A stretch of DNA of 64,000 nucleotides from Mycobacteroides franklinii (lineage in GTDB: Bacteria > Actinomycetota > Actinomycetes > Mycobacteriales > Mycobacteriaceae), in assembly GCF_002013895.1 (NCBI RefSeq), contig NZ_MAFQ01000001.1:558001-622000 (forward strand), in the 5' to 3' direction. Of the stretch, positions 8,276 through 17,141 are shown piece after piece (the first letter of the stretch is position 1; every line of letters begins with the position of its first letter). The notes below the pieces were generated by a model. It saw only the letters and a list, made by a program, of their open reading frames with translations. It was not told the DNA's origin and did no database searches. Position numbers and translations under genes: made by a program.

Positions 8276-9133
8276 CTAGAAATCCCCGAAATCGCCACCG
8301 AAGTCGCCGCCGCCGCTATCCCAGCCGCCGCCGTCCCAACCGCCCCCACTTTGGTCCCAACCGCCACCGCTCTGATCCCAGCCGCCTTGATCGGCGCCTG
8401 ACCCCTGATCCCAGCCTGTCTGGTCCACTCCGCCCTCGTTTCCGGCATTGCGCCCGGCGTCATAGCCGTCCGAATACCCTTGGCCGAAGCCGCTTTCGAA
8501 GCCTTGTGCGCCGTATCCCACGCCGTGCATACCGGAGAAGAGCGAGTTGAACAGCAGCGCGGAACCCACGCCCCAGGCACCGGCGACGAGGGCGGGTTTC
8601 CACCACGGCTCGGAGTACCAGCCGGCAGGAACCGGACGCCCCGCGACCGTGCCGCCGGGGTAGTAGTTGGGGGTCCGGCCCGACGGCTCCGGGGAGGCCT
8701 CGATGTCACGACCCTCGAAGTTGATGCGCCGCTCTTCGGTGACCGAGCCGGCCCGGCTCTGCCCGGCGGTCGAGGGGAGTTCCGGGCCCGGGTCCATGCC
8801 CATGGCAAGTCGAGCCGCCCGCACGTAGTACAGGCCCTCGATGGCGCTCTCCTTGGCAAGTGCCGCCTGTGAGGGGGTGCGAGCCTGCTCGATGGCCGAG
8901 GATGCGGCGGTGTAGCGCTCAGAGGCGTCGGCGAGTGCCTGACGGGAGGCGTCGTCGGTTCCGCCCAGACCCAGAACCTGTCCACCCAGACGCTCGGTGA
9001 CGCGGCGAGCGTCGGCCTTGGCGTCTTCGAGCTGCTCGCCACGCCGGCGGTTCGACCCCTGTGTGTAGATGATCGCGCCGCCTACGATCACGCCGACAAG
9101 AAGCAGGCCCAGGATGATTTCCATGGCACCCAC
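8276..9133 (-). CDS. DUF1542-like single-pass membrane protein with Gly/Trp/Asp-rich tail
   Basis: This 285-aa protein has one N-terminal transmembrane helix (residues about 5-26), then a roughly 100-residue helical segment rich in Ala/Arg/Glu (DAKADARRVTERLGG...YTAASSAIEQARTPSQAALAKESAIEGLYYVRAARLAMG) like DUF1542-annotated mycobacterial proteins. A second hydrophobic stretch (WKPALVAGAWGVGSALLFNSLF) is followed by a Gly-rich tail containing repeated GWDQSGG units and ending GGDFGGDFGDF. The GTG at 9133 is the first start; an ATG at 9124 is equally possible. The gene is divergent from the propeller protein at 9193 (59-base gap). Its function is unknown. Confidence 0.75.
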   Translation of the reverse strand: MGAMEIILGLLLVGVIVGGAIIYTQGSNRRRGEQLEDAKADARRVTERLGGQVLGLGGTDDASRQALADASERYTAASSAIEQARTPSQAALAKESAIEGLYYVRAARLAMGMDPGPELPSTAGQSRAGSVTEERRINFEGRDIEASPEPSGRTPNYYPGGTVAGRPVPAGWYSEPWWKPALVAGAWGVGSALLFNSLFSGMHGVGYGAQGFESGFGQGYSDGYDAGRNAGNEGGVDQTGWDQGSGADQGGWDQSGGGWDQSGGGWDGGGWDSGGGDFGGDFGDF

Positions 9134-9192
9134 CGTACTGATGTGTGGAACGGGTGAATGCAGCGAACTTATGCTGATCGCGAAACAGTGGC

Positions 9193-10881
9193 GTGGTTAA
9201 GGTGACCGGTATGACGGGGCCCGATCGGATCGCCGAGCTGTCTCAACGGATCACCACCTTGACCGGGCAAACCCTGAGTCGCGACGAGGTGATGACGGTG
9301 GTTGGCCGGGCCTTCGAGCATCAGGTCGATCTCGACGACGACGGACAGCTGCGCGCCCTGCTCGGTGGACTCGCCTCGTCTCCGGTTGTCCGAGGGCCAG
9401 CGGTGGCCGCACCTCAGCCGGGCCGGCCAGCTGTGCCGCCGCGAGAACCTTCGCCCTCCGGCGCTACGGCGAAAACTGCGGCGGTGTTGGCGTTGCTCGG
9501 CGGTATCGCCAACCTTGCGATTGGTGCCGTGTTCTTCGCGACTGGCAATTACGTTTCCGAGAACGACACGATGCCCGGCTGGTACCACGCGGTTTACTAC
9601 GTCGTTGCCGGTGGTTCGGTCATCGTGGGTGGGGCGCTGTTGACGGGCGCGGTGATGATGTTCAGGCGCAAGCGGTTTGGGCCGCGGATCGTGGCGGTCG
9701 GATGCGCGTTGTGCCTTGCCGTCTTCTTCGGTGACCTCGCCATGACGTTCGCCGCGGCCGACGAAGGTGGTGTCGGCATGAGTGGGTCGCCCGGCCGCCA
9801 TCTGTCGGGCCTCGTCTTCCCGGTGCTAACGCTGGTGTTGGTGCTGCTGCCTTCGACCAAACGGTGGGTGATGCGCGAGGCGCTACTGGCCGACGGGCAC
9901 TTGCTGCCTAGCCAAGTCCCCAGCGACAGCCCCATACCCCGCACTAAGACGCGCGGTGTTGTCCACATCGCAGGCATAGTGCTTGTCGCAGCATCGGTAG
10001 TGGCCGGGGGTGTCTTCGTTGTCAATCACTTCGTGCGCACCCAATCGACGCGCACCCAGTCAACGACGGCGTCGAGCCCAGATCGCCGACAGATCGAGCT
10101 TCCCTTCGCCGACTTCGACATCGTTCCCCTGTATGGCATCGCGATCGATACAGGAGGAAATGTCTACGTAAGCGCCGAGGCCGGGATGTTCAAACTCGCC
10201 CCCGATACGGCAGCCCCTATCAAGCTGCCCTTCCCCAAACTTCGCAGCACGTCCTACAACGAGTGGCACGGCCCCTCTGATGTGGCCGTCGACGTCGCGG
10301 GCAACGTCTATGCCACTTACGGCCAGGCCAACCGGGTACTCAAACTTGCGGTCGGCGCCAGCGCTCCCTCCGAACTGCCGCTCACCGACCTTGGCTGGCC
10401 GCGGGGGGTCGCCGTCGACGCCGCGGGCAACGTCTATGTCGCCGACGCCGATAGCGACAACCCCCGAGTGCTCAAACTTGCGGTTGGCGCCGATGCGCCT
10501 ACCAAGCTGCCCTTTGTCGAGCTGGAGAAGCCGGCCGGGGTCGCCGTAGACGCCGGGGGCAACGTCTATGTCACTGACGTCGGCGCCGTCCACAACGGCG
10601 TCTTCAAACTCGCTGCCGGTTCCCGCACTTCCACCGAACTGCCGTTCAATGGCTGGTCTCGTCGCTCAGGGATCGTCGTCGACACCGCCGGAGACATCTA
10701 CGTTGTTGATGAGCATGCGAAAAAGGTGCTCAAACTTGCCGCCGGCGCCGATGCCCCGACCACGCTGCCGTTCGGCGACCTGAACAGTCCGAGAGCGGTT
10801 GCCGTCGACAGCACCGGTGATGTCTACGTCATCGACGGCAGCGGTAGTAACGACCGGGTCGTCAAGTTGTACGCCCAATAG
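9193..10881 (+). CDS. Membrane-anchored NHL-type beta-propeller protein, PknD-sensor-like without kinase
   Basis: This 562-aa protein has a cytoplasmic N-terminal segment (1-92), five predicted transmembrane helices (about 94-118, 132-157, 165-188, 204-221, 256-280), and from about 300 a run of six repeats of roughly 42 residues of the form LPF.DL..P.GVAVD.AGNVYV.D...N.VLKLA.GA. The repeats match the NHL/YVTN propeller that forms the external sensor of PknD. An odd helix count with N-in topology would place the propeller outside the membrane. No kinase motifs (no GxGxxG, HRD or DFG) are present. The GTG at 9193 is taken; a second possible start is the ATG at 9211. The gene appears monocistronic. 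Confidence 0.8.
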   Translation: MVKVTGMTGPDRIAELSQRITTLTGQTLSRDEVMTVVGRAFEHQVDLDDDGQLRALLGGLASSPVVRGPAVAAPQPGRPAVPPREPSPSGATAKTAAVLALLGGIANLAIGAVFFATGNYVSENDTMPGWYHAVYYVVAGGSVIVGGALLTGAVMMFRRKRFGPRIVAVGCALCLAVFFGDLAMTFAAADEGGVGMSGSPGRHLSGLVFPVLTLVLVLLPSTKRWVMREALLADGHLLPSQVPSDSPIPRTKTRGVVHIAGIVLVAASVVAGGVFVVNHFVRTQSTRTQSTTASSPDRRQIELPFADFDIVPLYGIAIDTGGNVYVSAEAGMFKLAPDTAAPIKLPFPKLRSTSYNEWHGPSDVAVDVAGNVYATYGQANRVLKLAVGASAPSELPLTDLGWPRGVAVDAAGNVYVADADSDNPRVLKLAVGADAPTKLPFVELEKPAGVAVDAGGNVYVTDVGAVHNGVFKLAAGSRTSTELPFNGWSRRSGIVVDTAGDIYVVDEHAKKVLKLAAGADAPTTLPFGDLNSPRAVAVDSTGDVYVIDGSGSNDRVVKLYAQ

Positions 10882-10887
10882 ATCTGG

Positions 10888-10958
10888 AGCGGGTGACGGG
10901 AATCGAACCCGCGTAGCTAGTTTGGAAGACTAGGGCTCTACCATTGAGCTACACCCGC
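10888..10958 (-). tRNA. tRNA-Gly (anticodon TCC)
   Basis: Read on the minus strand, this forms a complete cloverleaf. The acceptor stem GCGGGTG pairs with CACCCGC, the D-arm contains AGCTCAATGGTAGAGC, and the anticodon loop CTTCCAA gives UCC. The T-arm contains GGTTCGATTCC. The discriminator is U, typical of tRNA-Gly, and CCA is not encoded. Confidence 0.96.
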
Positions 10959-11100
10959 ATGCGTGCGAGGTTGTCCCGCACGCGTTGACGAATGTACAGC
11001 GCCGGGGCGGATCAAATCCAATTCATACCGTTGCATGTTGAGGCCGTAAGATCGCTTGGTCTCGTACGGAGTCTTGGATGAAGTATGGACGCAGGTCCGA

Positions 11101-11174
11101 CGGGGTGTAGCGCAGCTTGGTAGCGCATCCGCTTTGGGAGCGGAGGGTCGCAGGTTCAAATCCTGTCACCCCGA
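11101..11174 (+). tRNA. tRNA-Pro (anticodon TGG)
   Basis: This is a 74-nt cloverleaf. The acceptor stem CGGGGTG pairs with CACCCCG, the D-arm contains AGCGCAGCTTGGTAGCGC, the anticodon stem TCCGC/GCGGA encloses loop TTTGGGA (UGG), and the T-arm contains GGTTCAAATCC. The discriminator is A and CCA is not encoded. It lies 76 bases upstream of tig in the same orientation, as in other mycobacteria. Confidence 0.96.
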
Positions 11175-11250
11175 CAGCACGACAGCACGAAGAACCGCAG
11201 GTCAGGACGATCTGCTGTGCCTATAGGAACGACTGAAGGAGTCACCGCAC

Positions 11251-12732
11251 GTGAAGAGCACCGTCGAAAAGCTGAGCCCGACCCGGGTTCGCATCAACGT
11301 CGAGGTTCCCTTCGCAGAGCTCGAACCGGATTTCTCCAAGGCGTACAAAGAGCTGGCTCAGCAGGTTCGTCTGCCCGGATTCCGGCCCGGCAAGGCTCCC
11401 GCGAAGCTGCTCGAGGCCCGCGTCGGCCGTGCCGCCGTGCTGGAGCAGGTCGTCAACTCGGCTCTGCCTGCCCGCTACAGCGAGGCCGTCACCGCCTCCG
11501 ACGTCAAGCCGCTCGGCCAGCCGGAGATCGAGGTCACCAAGATCGAGGACGGCCAGGAGCTGACCTTCACCGCAGAGGTGGATGTGCGCCCGGAGATCGA
11601 GCTGCCCGACCTGAGCACCGTGGCCGTCACCGTCGAGCCCGTCACCGTCGAGGATTCCGAGGTCGAGGGCGAGCTGGACGCGTTGCGTGCGCGGTTCGGA
11701 ACCCTCAAGGGCGTGGAGCGTGCCGCCGAGAACGGCGACTTCGTCTCGATCGACCTGTCGGCCACCGTTGACGGCAAGGAGGTCGAGGAAGCCGCGACCA
11801 CCGGTCTGTCGCACGAGATCGGGTCCGGACAGCTCATCGACGGTCTGGACGAAGCCATCATCGGCCTGAAGGCCGGCGAGGAGAAGGTGTTCACCACCAA
11901 GCTGGCCGCCGGCGAGTTCGCCGGGCAAGAGGCCGAGGTCACCGTTAAGGTCGGTTCCATCAAGGAGCGCGAGCTGCCTGCCGCCGACGACGATTTCGCC
12001 CAGCTGGCAAGTGAATTCGACACCATCGGCGAGCTCAAGGACAGCCTCGTCGAGCAGGTGAAGGGCCGCAAGCGCATCGCCCAGGCCGACGAGATCCGCG
12101 ACGAGACCATCACCGCGCTGCTCGAGAAGATCGAGATTCCGGTGCCGGAGAAGATCCTCGAGGAGCAGATCGGCAACAGCCTGCACGAGGCCGTCCACGG
12201 TCTGGACCACAACGAGGACAAGCTCAATGAACTGCTGGAAGAGCAGGGCACCTCGCGTGAAGAGTTCGACAAGGACATGCGCGAGTCCGCGACCAAGTCC
12301 ATCAAGACCGAACTGCTGCTCGACGTGATCGCCGACAAGTTCGACATCAATGTCGACCAGCAGGACCTCACCGAGCGTCTGGTGCTCATGTCGCGCCAGT
12401 ACGGCATCGAGCCGCAGCAGCTGGTGCAGTACCTCACCCAGCAGCAGCAGCTGCCCGGGTTGTACGTCGACGTGCGCCGCGGCAAGGCCATCGCAGAGGT
12501 CATCCGTCAGGCCAAGGTGACCGACTCCACCGGTGCCGATGTCGACGTTGACGCCGTGCTGGGACCGCGTCGTGGCGGATCCGACGAGGCCGGTGCCGAG
12601 ACCGACGCCGAGGACAAGGCGGAGAAGGCCAAGAAGAAGGCCAAGGACACCAAGGACACCAAGGACGAGGACAAGTCCGATAAGGCCGAGAAGAAGGCCA
12701 AGAAGAAGAGCAAGGACGAGGACGGCGAATAG
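11251..12732 (+). CDS. tig: Trigger factor (ribosome-associated chaperone, PPIase)
   Basis: This 493-aa protein has the N-terminal ribosome-binding domain with the signature [19 protein letters not shown] (about 44-62), a central FKBP-type PPIase domain (about 155-240, [21 protein letters not shown]), and a C-terminal helical chaperone domain. From about residue 430 it continues into a low-complexity tail of alternating Lys and Asp/Glu ([16 protein letters not shown]...). A GGAG site precedes the GTG at 11251. It lies upstream of clpP1-clpP2, linking co-translational folding and proteolysis as in M. tuberculosis. Confidence 0.96.
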   Translation: MKSTVEKLSPTRVRINVEVPFAELEPDFSKAYKELAQQVRLPGFRPGKAPAKLLEARVGRAAVLEQVVNSALPARYSEAVTASDVKPLGQPEIEVTKIEDGQELTFTAEVDVRPEIELPDLSTVAVTVEPVTVEDSEVEGELDALRARFGTLKGVERAAENGDFVSIDLSATVDGKEVEEAATTGLSHEIGSGQLIDGLDEAIIGLKAGEEKVFTTKLAAGEFAGQEAEVTVKVGSIKERELPAADDDFAQLASEFDTIGELKDSLVEQVKGRKRIAQADEIRDETITALLEKIEIPVPEKILEEQIGNSLHEAVHGLDHNEDKLNELLEEQGTSREEFDKDMRESATKSIKTELLLDVIADKFDINVDQQDLTERLVLMSRQYGIEPQQLVQYLTQQQQLPGLYVDVRRGKAIAEVIRQAKVTDSTGADVDVDAVLGPRRGGSDEAGAETDAEDKAEKAKKKAKDTKDTKDEDKSDKAEKKAKKKSKDEDGE

Positions 12733-12873
12733 TCCGCGTCACGCTCTGAGCGAACTCGCCCGTGGCGGGGAGTGCGCAGCAGCCGATGTTGGTTAATGTC
12801 GGCAGTACGCAAAGTGGTTCTCAAGATTGGTTTCATACGAACCCCGAAGAGCTAGACGAAGGCAGGTTGCATA

Positions 12874-13476
12874 GTGACTGAAATGCGTTCGGCGACAGCC
12901 GGGCTCAACCTGATCGACTCGGTGTATGAGCGTCTGCTCTCCGAGCGCATCATTTTCCTGGGCCAGCAGGTGGACGACGACATCGCCAACAAGCTGTGCG
13001 CGCAGATCCTGCTGCTGACGGCCGAGGACCCCACCAAGGACATCCACCTGTACATCAACTCGCCCGGTGGGTCGATCAGCGCCGGCATGGCGATCTTCGA
13101 CACCATGGAGCTGTCGGAGTGCGATATCGCCACCTACGCGATGGGCATGGCGGCCTCGATGGGTGAGTTCCTGTTGGCGGCCGGTACCAAGGGCAAGCGC
13201 CACGCGCTGCCGCACGCCCGCATCCTCATGCACCAGCCGCTTGGTGGTGTCACCGGCAGCGCCTCCGATATCGCCATTCAGGCCGAGCAGTTCACGGTCA
13301 TCAAGAAGGAAATGTTCCGCCTCAACGCCGAATTCACCGGCAAGAGTGTCGAACAGATCGAAGCTGATTCGGACCGCGACCGCTGGTTCACCGCGCCGGA
13401 GGCATTGGAGTACGGGTTCGTCGACAAGATCATCACCCGCGGCGATCTCAACGGCAGCAAGGGAGCATCCAAGTGA
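12874..13476 (+). CDS. clpP1: ATP-dependent Clp protease proteolytic subunit 1
   Basis: This 200-aa serine peptidase forms mixed ClpP1P2 tetradecamers, which are essential in mycobacteria. The catalytic triad is Ser95 (GMAASMGEF), His120 (ILMHQP) and Asp169 (DRDRWF), offset by three from the M. tuberculosis numbering. The GTG at 12874 has an AGGCAGG-like site upstream and gives the expected short pro-region. The last 4 bases overlap the clpP2 start (GTGA), so translation is coupled. The 141-base upstream gap presumably holds the promoter; in related species ClgR activates this operon, but no convincing ClgR site is evident to me here. Confidence 0.96.
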   Translation: MTEMRSATAGLNLIDSVYERLLSERIIFLGQQVDDDIANKLCAQILLLTAEDPTKDIHLYINSPGGSISAGMAIFDTMELSECDIATYAMGMAASMGEFLLAAGTKGKRHALPHARILMHQPLGGVTGSASDIAIQAEQFTVIKKEMFRLNAEFTGKSVEQIEADSDRDRWFTAPEALEYGFVDKIITRGDLNGSKGASK

Positions 13477-14126
13477 TCTCGAAGCACCTCAACCCCGAGT
13501 TGGCGCCCCAAGCGCGCTACATCCTGCCCTCGTTCATCGAGCACTCGAGCTTCGGTGTCAAAGAGTCGAACCCGTACAACAAGCTGTTCGAGGAGCGCAT
13601 CATCTTCCTCGGCGTGCAGGTGGACGACGCCTCGGCCAACGACATCATGGCGCAGCTGCTGGTGCTCGAGTCGCTGGATCCCGACCGTGAGATCACCATG
13701 TACATCAACTCCCCGGGTGGCTCGTTCACCTCGTTGATGGCGATCTACGACACCATGCAGTACGTGCGCTCCGACATCCGCACGGTGGTGCTCGGCCAGG
13801 CCGCGTCGGCCGCGGCCGTGCTGCTCGCCGCCGGTACTCCCGGCAAGCGGATGGCGCTGCCCAACGCGCGTGTACTCATCCACCAGCCCTCACTGTCCGG
13901 CGTGATCCAGGGACAATTCACCGACCTGGAGATCCAGGCCAAGGAGATCGAGCGCATGCGCGTGCTGCAGGAGACGACGCTGTCGCGGCACACCGGTAAG
14001 GCCACGGAGGTCATCCGCAAGGACACCGACCGCGACAAGATCTTCACGGCCGAGGAGGCCAAGGACTACGGGATCATCGACGTCGTTCTGGAGTACCGCA
14101 AGCTCTCCGCGCAGGCAGCCTCGTAG
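13473..14126 (+). CDS. clpP2: ATP-dependent Clp protease proteolytic subunit 2
   Basis: This 217-aa second ClpP paralogue has a triad at Ser112 (GQAASAAAV), His137 (VLIHQP) and Asp188 (DRDKIF). The longer N-terminus before the handle region (starting ISKHLNPELAPQARYILPSF) is characteristic of mycobacterial ClpP2, which provides the docking face for ClpX/ClpC1. The GTG start overlaps the clpP1 stop. A 253-base gap without another gene separates it from clpX. Confidence 0.96.
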   Translation: MISKHLNPELAPQARYILPSFIEHSSFGVKESNPYNKLFEERIIFLGVQVDDASANDIMAQLLVLESLDPDREITMYINSPGGSFTSLMAIYDTMQYVRSDIRTVVLGQAASAAAVLLAAGTPGKRMALPNARVLIHQPSLSGVIQGQFTDLEIQAKEIERMRVLQETTLSRHTGKATEVIRKDTDRDKIFTAEEAKDYGIIDVVLEYRKLSAQAAS

Positions 14127-14379
14127 CTGCCGGGCGGCGGCCCCGGATAACAGTTGCAACACACCGGTCTCCGGTGCGCGTCATCCGAGGCTCCAGTCGG
14201 TGCGAGGCGATATGTTCTCCAGCACGGCAGCGCGTAAATGCCGTCGGTGCGATTCGCTTTATCGGTCGCGGTGCGGCCGAGATAGCGGGTAGCGTCGGGT
14301 TCGATAGCTCGTTAGTCAGGGCAGGGACGTGTCGACACCACGATCCACCACCGCGTGACAGGAAGTAGGACTGGCCACC

Positions 14380-15660
14380 ATGGCACGTATCGGAGACGGC
14401 GGCGACCTGCTGAAATGCTCGTTCTGCGGAAAGAGCCAGAAGCAGGTCAAGAAGCTCATCGCCGGCCCCGGCGTGTACATCTGCGATGAATGCATCGACC
14501 TCTGCAACGAGATCATCGAAGAGGAGCTGGCCGACGCAGACGACGTCAAGCTCGATGAGCTGCCCAAGCCGGTGGAGATCCGGGAGTTCCTGGAGAACTA
14601 CGTCATCGGTCAGGACAACGCCAAGAAGACGCTGGCCGTCGCCGTGTACAACCACTACAAGCGCATCCAGGCCGGCGATAAGGCCCGTGACGCCCGTGGT
14701 GAGACCGTTGAACTGGCCAAGTCCAATATCTTGATGCTGGGCCCCACCGGCTGCGGCAAGACCTACCTGGCGCAGACACTGGCCAAGATGCTCAACGTCC
14801 CGTTCGCCATCGCCGACGCCACCGCGCTGACCGAGGCCGGGTACGTGGGCGAGGATGTGGAGAACATTCTCCTCAAGCTGATTCAGGCGGCCGACTACGA
14901 CGTGAAGCGCGCCGAGACCGGCATCATCTACATCGACGAGGTCGACAAGATCGCCCGCAAGAGCGAGAACCCGTCGATCACCCGCGATGTCTCCGGCGAG
15001 GGTGTGCAGCAGGCGCTGCTGAAAATCCTGGAGGGCACGCAGGCGTCGGTGCCCCCGCAGGGCGGCCGCAAGCACCCGCATCAGGAATTCATCCAGATCG
15101 ACACCACCAACGTGCTGTTCATCGTGGCCGGTGCGTTCGCGGGCCTGGAGAAGATCGTGTCGGACCGCGTCGGCAAGCGCGGCCTGGGCTTTGGTGCCGA
15201 GGTCAAGTCGAAGGCCGATATCGACACCACGGACCACTTCGCCGAGGTCATGCCCGAGGACTTGATCAAGTTCGGGCTCATCCCCGAGTTCATCGGTCGT
15301 CTGCCGATCGTGGCCTCGGTGACAAACCTGGACCGCGAATCGCTCATCACGATCCTGTCCGAGCCGAAGAACGCATTGGTGAAGCAGTACACCCGCCTCT
15401 TCGACATGGACGGTGTCGAGCTGGAATTCAGCCAGGATGCGCTGGAGGCCATCGCCGATCAGGCCATCCACCGTGGCACCGGCGCCCGCGGTCTGCGCGC
15501 CATCATGGAGGAAGTGCTGCAGCCGGTGATGTACGACATCCCGAGCCGCGACGATGTCGCCAAGGTCGTCGTGACCGGCGAGACCGTCATCGACAACGTG
15601 CTGCCGACCATCGTGCCACGCAAGCCTTCGCGTACTGAGCGGCGCGATAAGTCCGCTTAG
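14380..15660 (+). CDS. clpX: Clp protease ATPase subunit ClpX
   Basis: This 426-aa AAA+ unfoldase delivers substrates to ClpP1P2. The N-terminal zinc-binding domain uses C13, C16, C35 and C38. Other landmarks are the Walker A GPTGCGKT near 123, Walker [11 protein letters not shown] near 185, the ClpP-docking loop region with LGFGAEV, and the substrate pore signature GYVGED. The separate leader of about 250 bases suggests its own promoter in addition to any readthrough from clpP2. Confidence 0.97.
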   Translation: MARIGDGGDLLKCSFCGKSQKQVKKLIAGPGVYICDECIDLCNEIIEEELADADDVKLDELPKPVEIREFLENYVIGQDNAKKTLAVAVYNHYKRIQAGDKARDARGETVELAKSNILMLGPTGCGKTYLAQTLAKMLNVPFAIADATALTEAGYVGEDVENILLKLIQAADYDVKRAETGIIYIDEVDKIARKSENPSITRDVSGEGVQQALLKILEGTQASVPPQGGRKHPHQEFIQIDTTNVLFIVAGAFAGLEKIVSDRVGKRGLGFGAEVKSKADIDTTDHFAEVMPEDLIKFGLIPEFIGRLPIVASVTNLDRESLITILSEPKNALVKQYTRLFDMDGVELEFSQDALEAIADQAIHRGTGARGLRAIMEEVLQPVMYDIPSRDDVAKVVVTGETVIDNVLPTIVPRKPSRTERRDKSA

Positions 15661-15666
15661 GTCGCT

Positions 15667-16290
15667 GTGCAGAGCGCCATGGGACTGGCGCGGGCCGAGC
15701 GAATCGACCTCGCAAATTTCCTGGCGGGGTTGACGACGGAGCAGTGGGACGCCCCATCGCTGTGTAGCCAGTGGCGGGTGCGTGACGTTGTCACGCACAT
15801 GATCGGGTATGAAGACCTCAGTGGTATGGAGTTCTACTCCCGGTTGGCCAAGGCAGGTTTCAACCCGAATAAGGCTAACGCCAATCGCGTCGCCGAATTG
15901 GCCGATCGCACCCCGCAGCAGCTGCTGGAGATGGTTCGGGCCGCGCAAACGCCGGGTGTATTGACATCAGGTTTCGGCGGCCGGATTGCCTTGCTGGACG
16001 GGATCATCCATCAACAAGACATTCGGCGCCCGTTGGGCATCGCCCGCGAGATTCCCGGCGACCGGCTGATCGTCGCCATGGATTTCGCACGCTGGGCACC
16101 GCCGGTACGCGGAGCGATACGGGCCCGTGGGGTGCGGTTGGTGGCCACCGATCTGGACTGGTCGCGGGGGAGTGGACCCGAGGTGAGCGGGCCGGCGGAG
16201 GCGCTGCTGATGGCGATGGCGGCCCGCCCATGTGCGCTGGCGGACTTGGATGGCCCCGGTAAATCAACCCTGGCGCAACATATTTCGTAA
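15667..16290 (+). CDS. DinB/MDMPI-type (maleylpyruvate isomerase N-terminal domain) protein
   Basis: This 207-aa protein carries the actinobacterial mycothiol-dependent-type DinB four-helix signature: ER.DLA.FLAGLTTEQWDAPSLCSQWRVRDVVTHM in the first 50 residues, with the HM-type metal-binding histidine, and later a second histidine (LDGIIHQQDIRRPLG). Members typically use a divalent metal and sometimes mycothiol; the substrate is unknown. The GTG at 15667 is 6 bases after clpX; an ATG at 15679 is an alternative. Likely readthrough with clpX. Confidence 0.8.
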   Translation: MQSAMGLARAERIDLANFLAGLTTEQWDAPSLCSQWRVRDVVTHMIGYEDLSGMEFYSRLAKAGFNPNKANANRVAELADRTPQQLLEMVRAAQTPGVLTSGFGGRIALLDGIIHQQDIRRPLGIAREIPGDRLIVAMDFARWAPPVRGAIRARGVRLVATDLDWSRGSGPEVSGPAEALLMAMAARPCALADLDGPGKSTLAQHIS

Positions 16291-16310
16291 CTGCTCGTAA
16301 GCTGATAGTG

Positions 16311-16853
16311 ATGTCCACCGAGTTCATGAGCCAACCGACGCTAGAGGGGCCGACGCTCACCCTGCGTCCGTTGGAAGAAGACGACCTTGAGCCGCTGTAT
16401 CGTGCCGCCAGCGATCCGCTCGTCTGGGCGCAACACCCCAGCCCGGACCGTTACCAGCGGCCGGTCTTCGAGAAGTGGTTCACCGAAGCGCTGGCCGCGA
16501 AATCGCTTGTCATCATCGATCACTCAACGGGGGAGATGATCGGGTCGTCTCGATTCTACGAGTGGGATCCGAACAAGCGTGAAGTCGCGATCGGGTACAC
16601 CTTCATTGCGCGCGAGTACTGGGGCGGCACCGTCAACGCCGAGCTCAAGACGCTCATGTTGGACTACGCGTTCATCAACGCCGACCTGGTGTGGTTCCAC
16701 GTGGGGGCAACCAATCTCAGGTCACAAAAAGCGCTCGCCAAGATTGGTGCTCACGAGCATCACCGCCAGAAGCGGGTGGGCAGCAATGACGTGCCCGAGG
16801 ACTACGTGTACTTCACCATCACCGCCGCCGACTGGCGGGATGCCTCCGACTGA
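16311..16853 (+). CDS. GNAT-family N-acetyltransferase (RimJ/RimL-like)
   Basis: This 180-aa protein has the GNAT_3 pattern: LTLRPLEEDDLEPLYRAASDP at the N-terminus, then GSSRFYEWDPNKREVAIGYTFIAREYWGGTVNAELKTLMLDYAF, where motif A binds acetyl-CoA, and WFHVGATNLRSQKALAKIGA. The usual Q/RxxGxG loop is degenerate here (REYWGGTVN), which is common in this subgroup. The ATG at 16311 is used; the GTG immediately before it is also in frame. The acceptor substrate is unknown. Confidence 0.82.
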   Translation: MSTEFMSQPTLEGPTLTLRPLEEDDLEPLYRAASDPLVWAQHPSPDRYQRPVFEKWFTEALAAKSLVIIDHSTGEMIGSSRFYEWDPNKREVAIGYTFIAREYWGGTVNAELKTLMLDYAFINADLVWFHVGATNLRSQKALAKIGAHEHHRQKRVGSNDVPEDYVYFTITAADWRDASD

Positions 16854-16900
16854 GCGCGACGCTCGCCGTCGAGCAGAATGTCGCGCCCGTCAGCTGAGGA

Positions 16901-17131
16901 TCAGTGCGCAGCAGGATCCTCGTCGACGTCCGTGACGTCCCGCGAGTGATCCTGCTCGGCGCGCTTGGCCGCCTCACGCATCTCGAAGGCGTCCGTGGCG
17001 ATCTCGCCGATCTGCCTCGTGACGTCGACCACCGCGTTGGTGATGATCTTGGCGATCTCACCCACGTGGTCGGCAGCGGACGACACGACCTCTTGGGCCA
17101 GGTCCTTGTTGCGTTCGAACTTGCTCACCAC
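16901..17131 (-). CDS. Small conserved helical protein downstream of the desaturase
   Basis: This 76-aa protein has no signal or membrane segment and is predicted almost entirely alpha-helical (KDLAQEVVSSAADHVGEIAKIITNAVVDVTRQIGEIATDAFEMREAAKRAEQ), with an acidic tail. The amphipathic pattern suggests coiled-coil or membrane-surface association. It starts 10 bases after the desaturase stop, so it is the likely last gene of the reductase-desaturase operon. I do not recognise a family. Confidence 0.68.
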   Translation of the reverse strand: MVSKFERNKDLAQEVVSSAADHVGEIAKIITNAVVDVTRQIGEIATDAFEMREAAKRAEQDHSRDVTDVDEDPAAH

Positions 17132-17141
17132 ATCCCCTAAC

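Noticed and set aside
14074..15948. A 624-codon open frame on the - strand across clpX
   Set aside because: The clpX frame on the + strand is unmistakable, and the reverse frame runs across three gene boundaries with no family signature.
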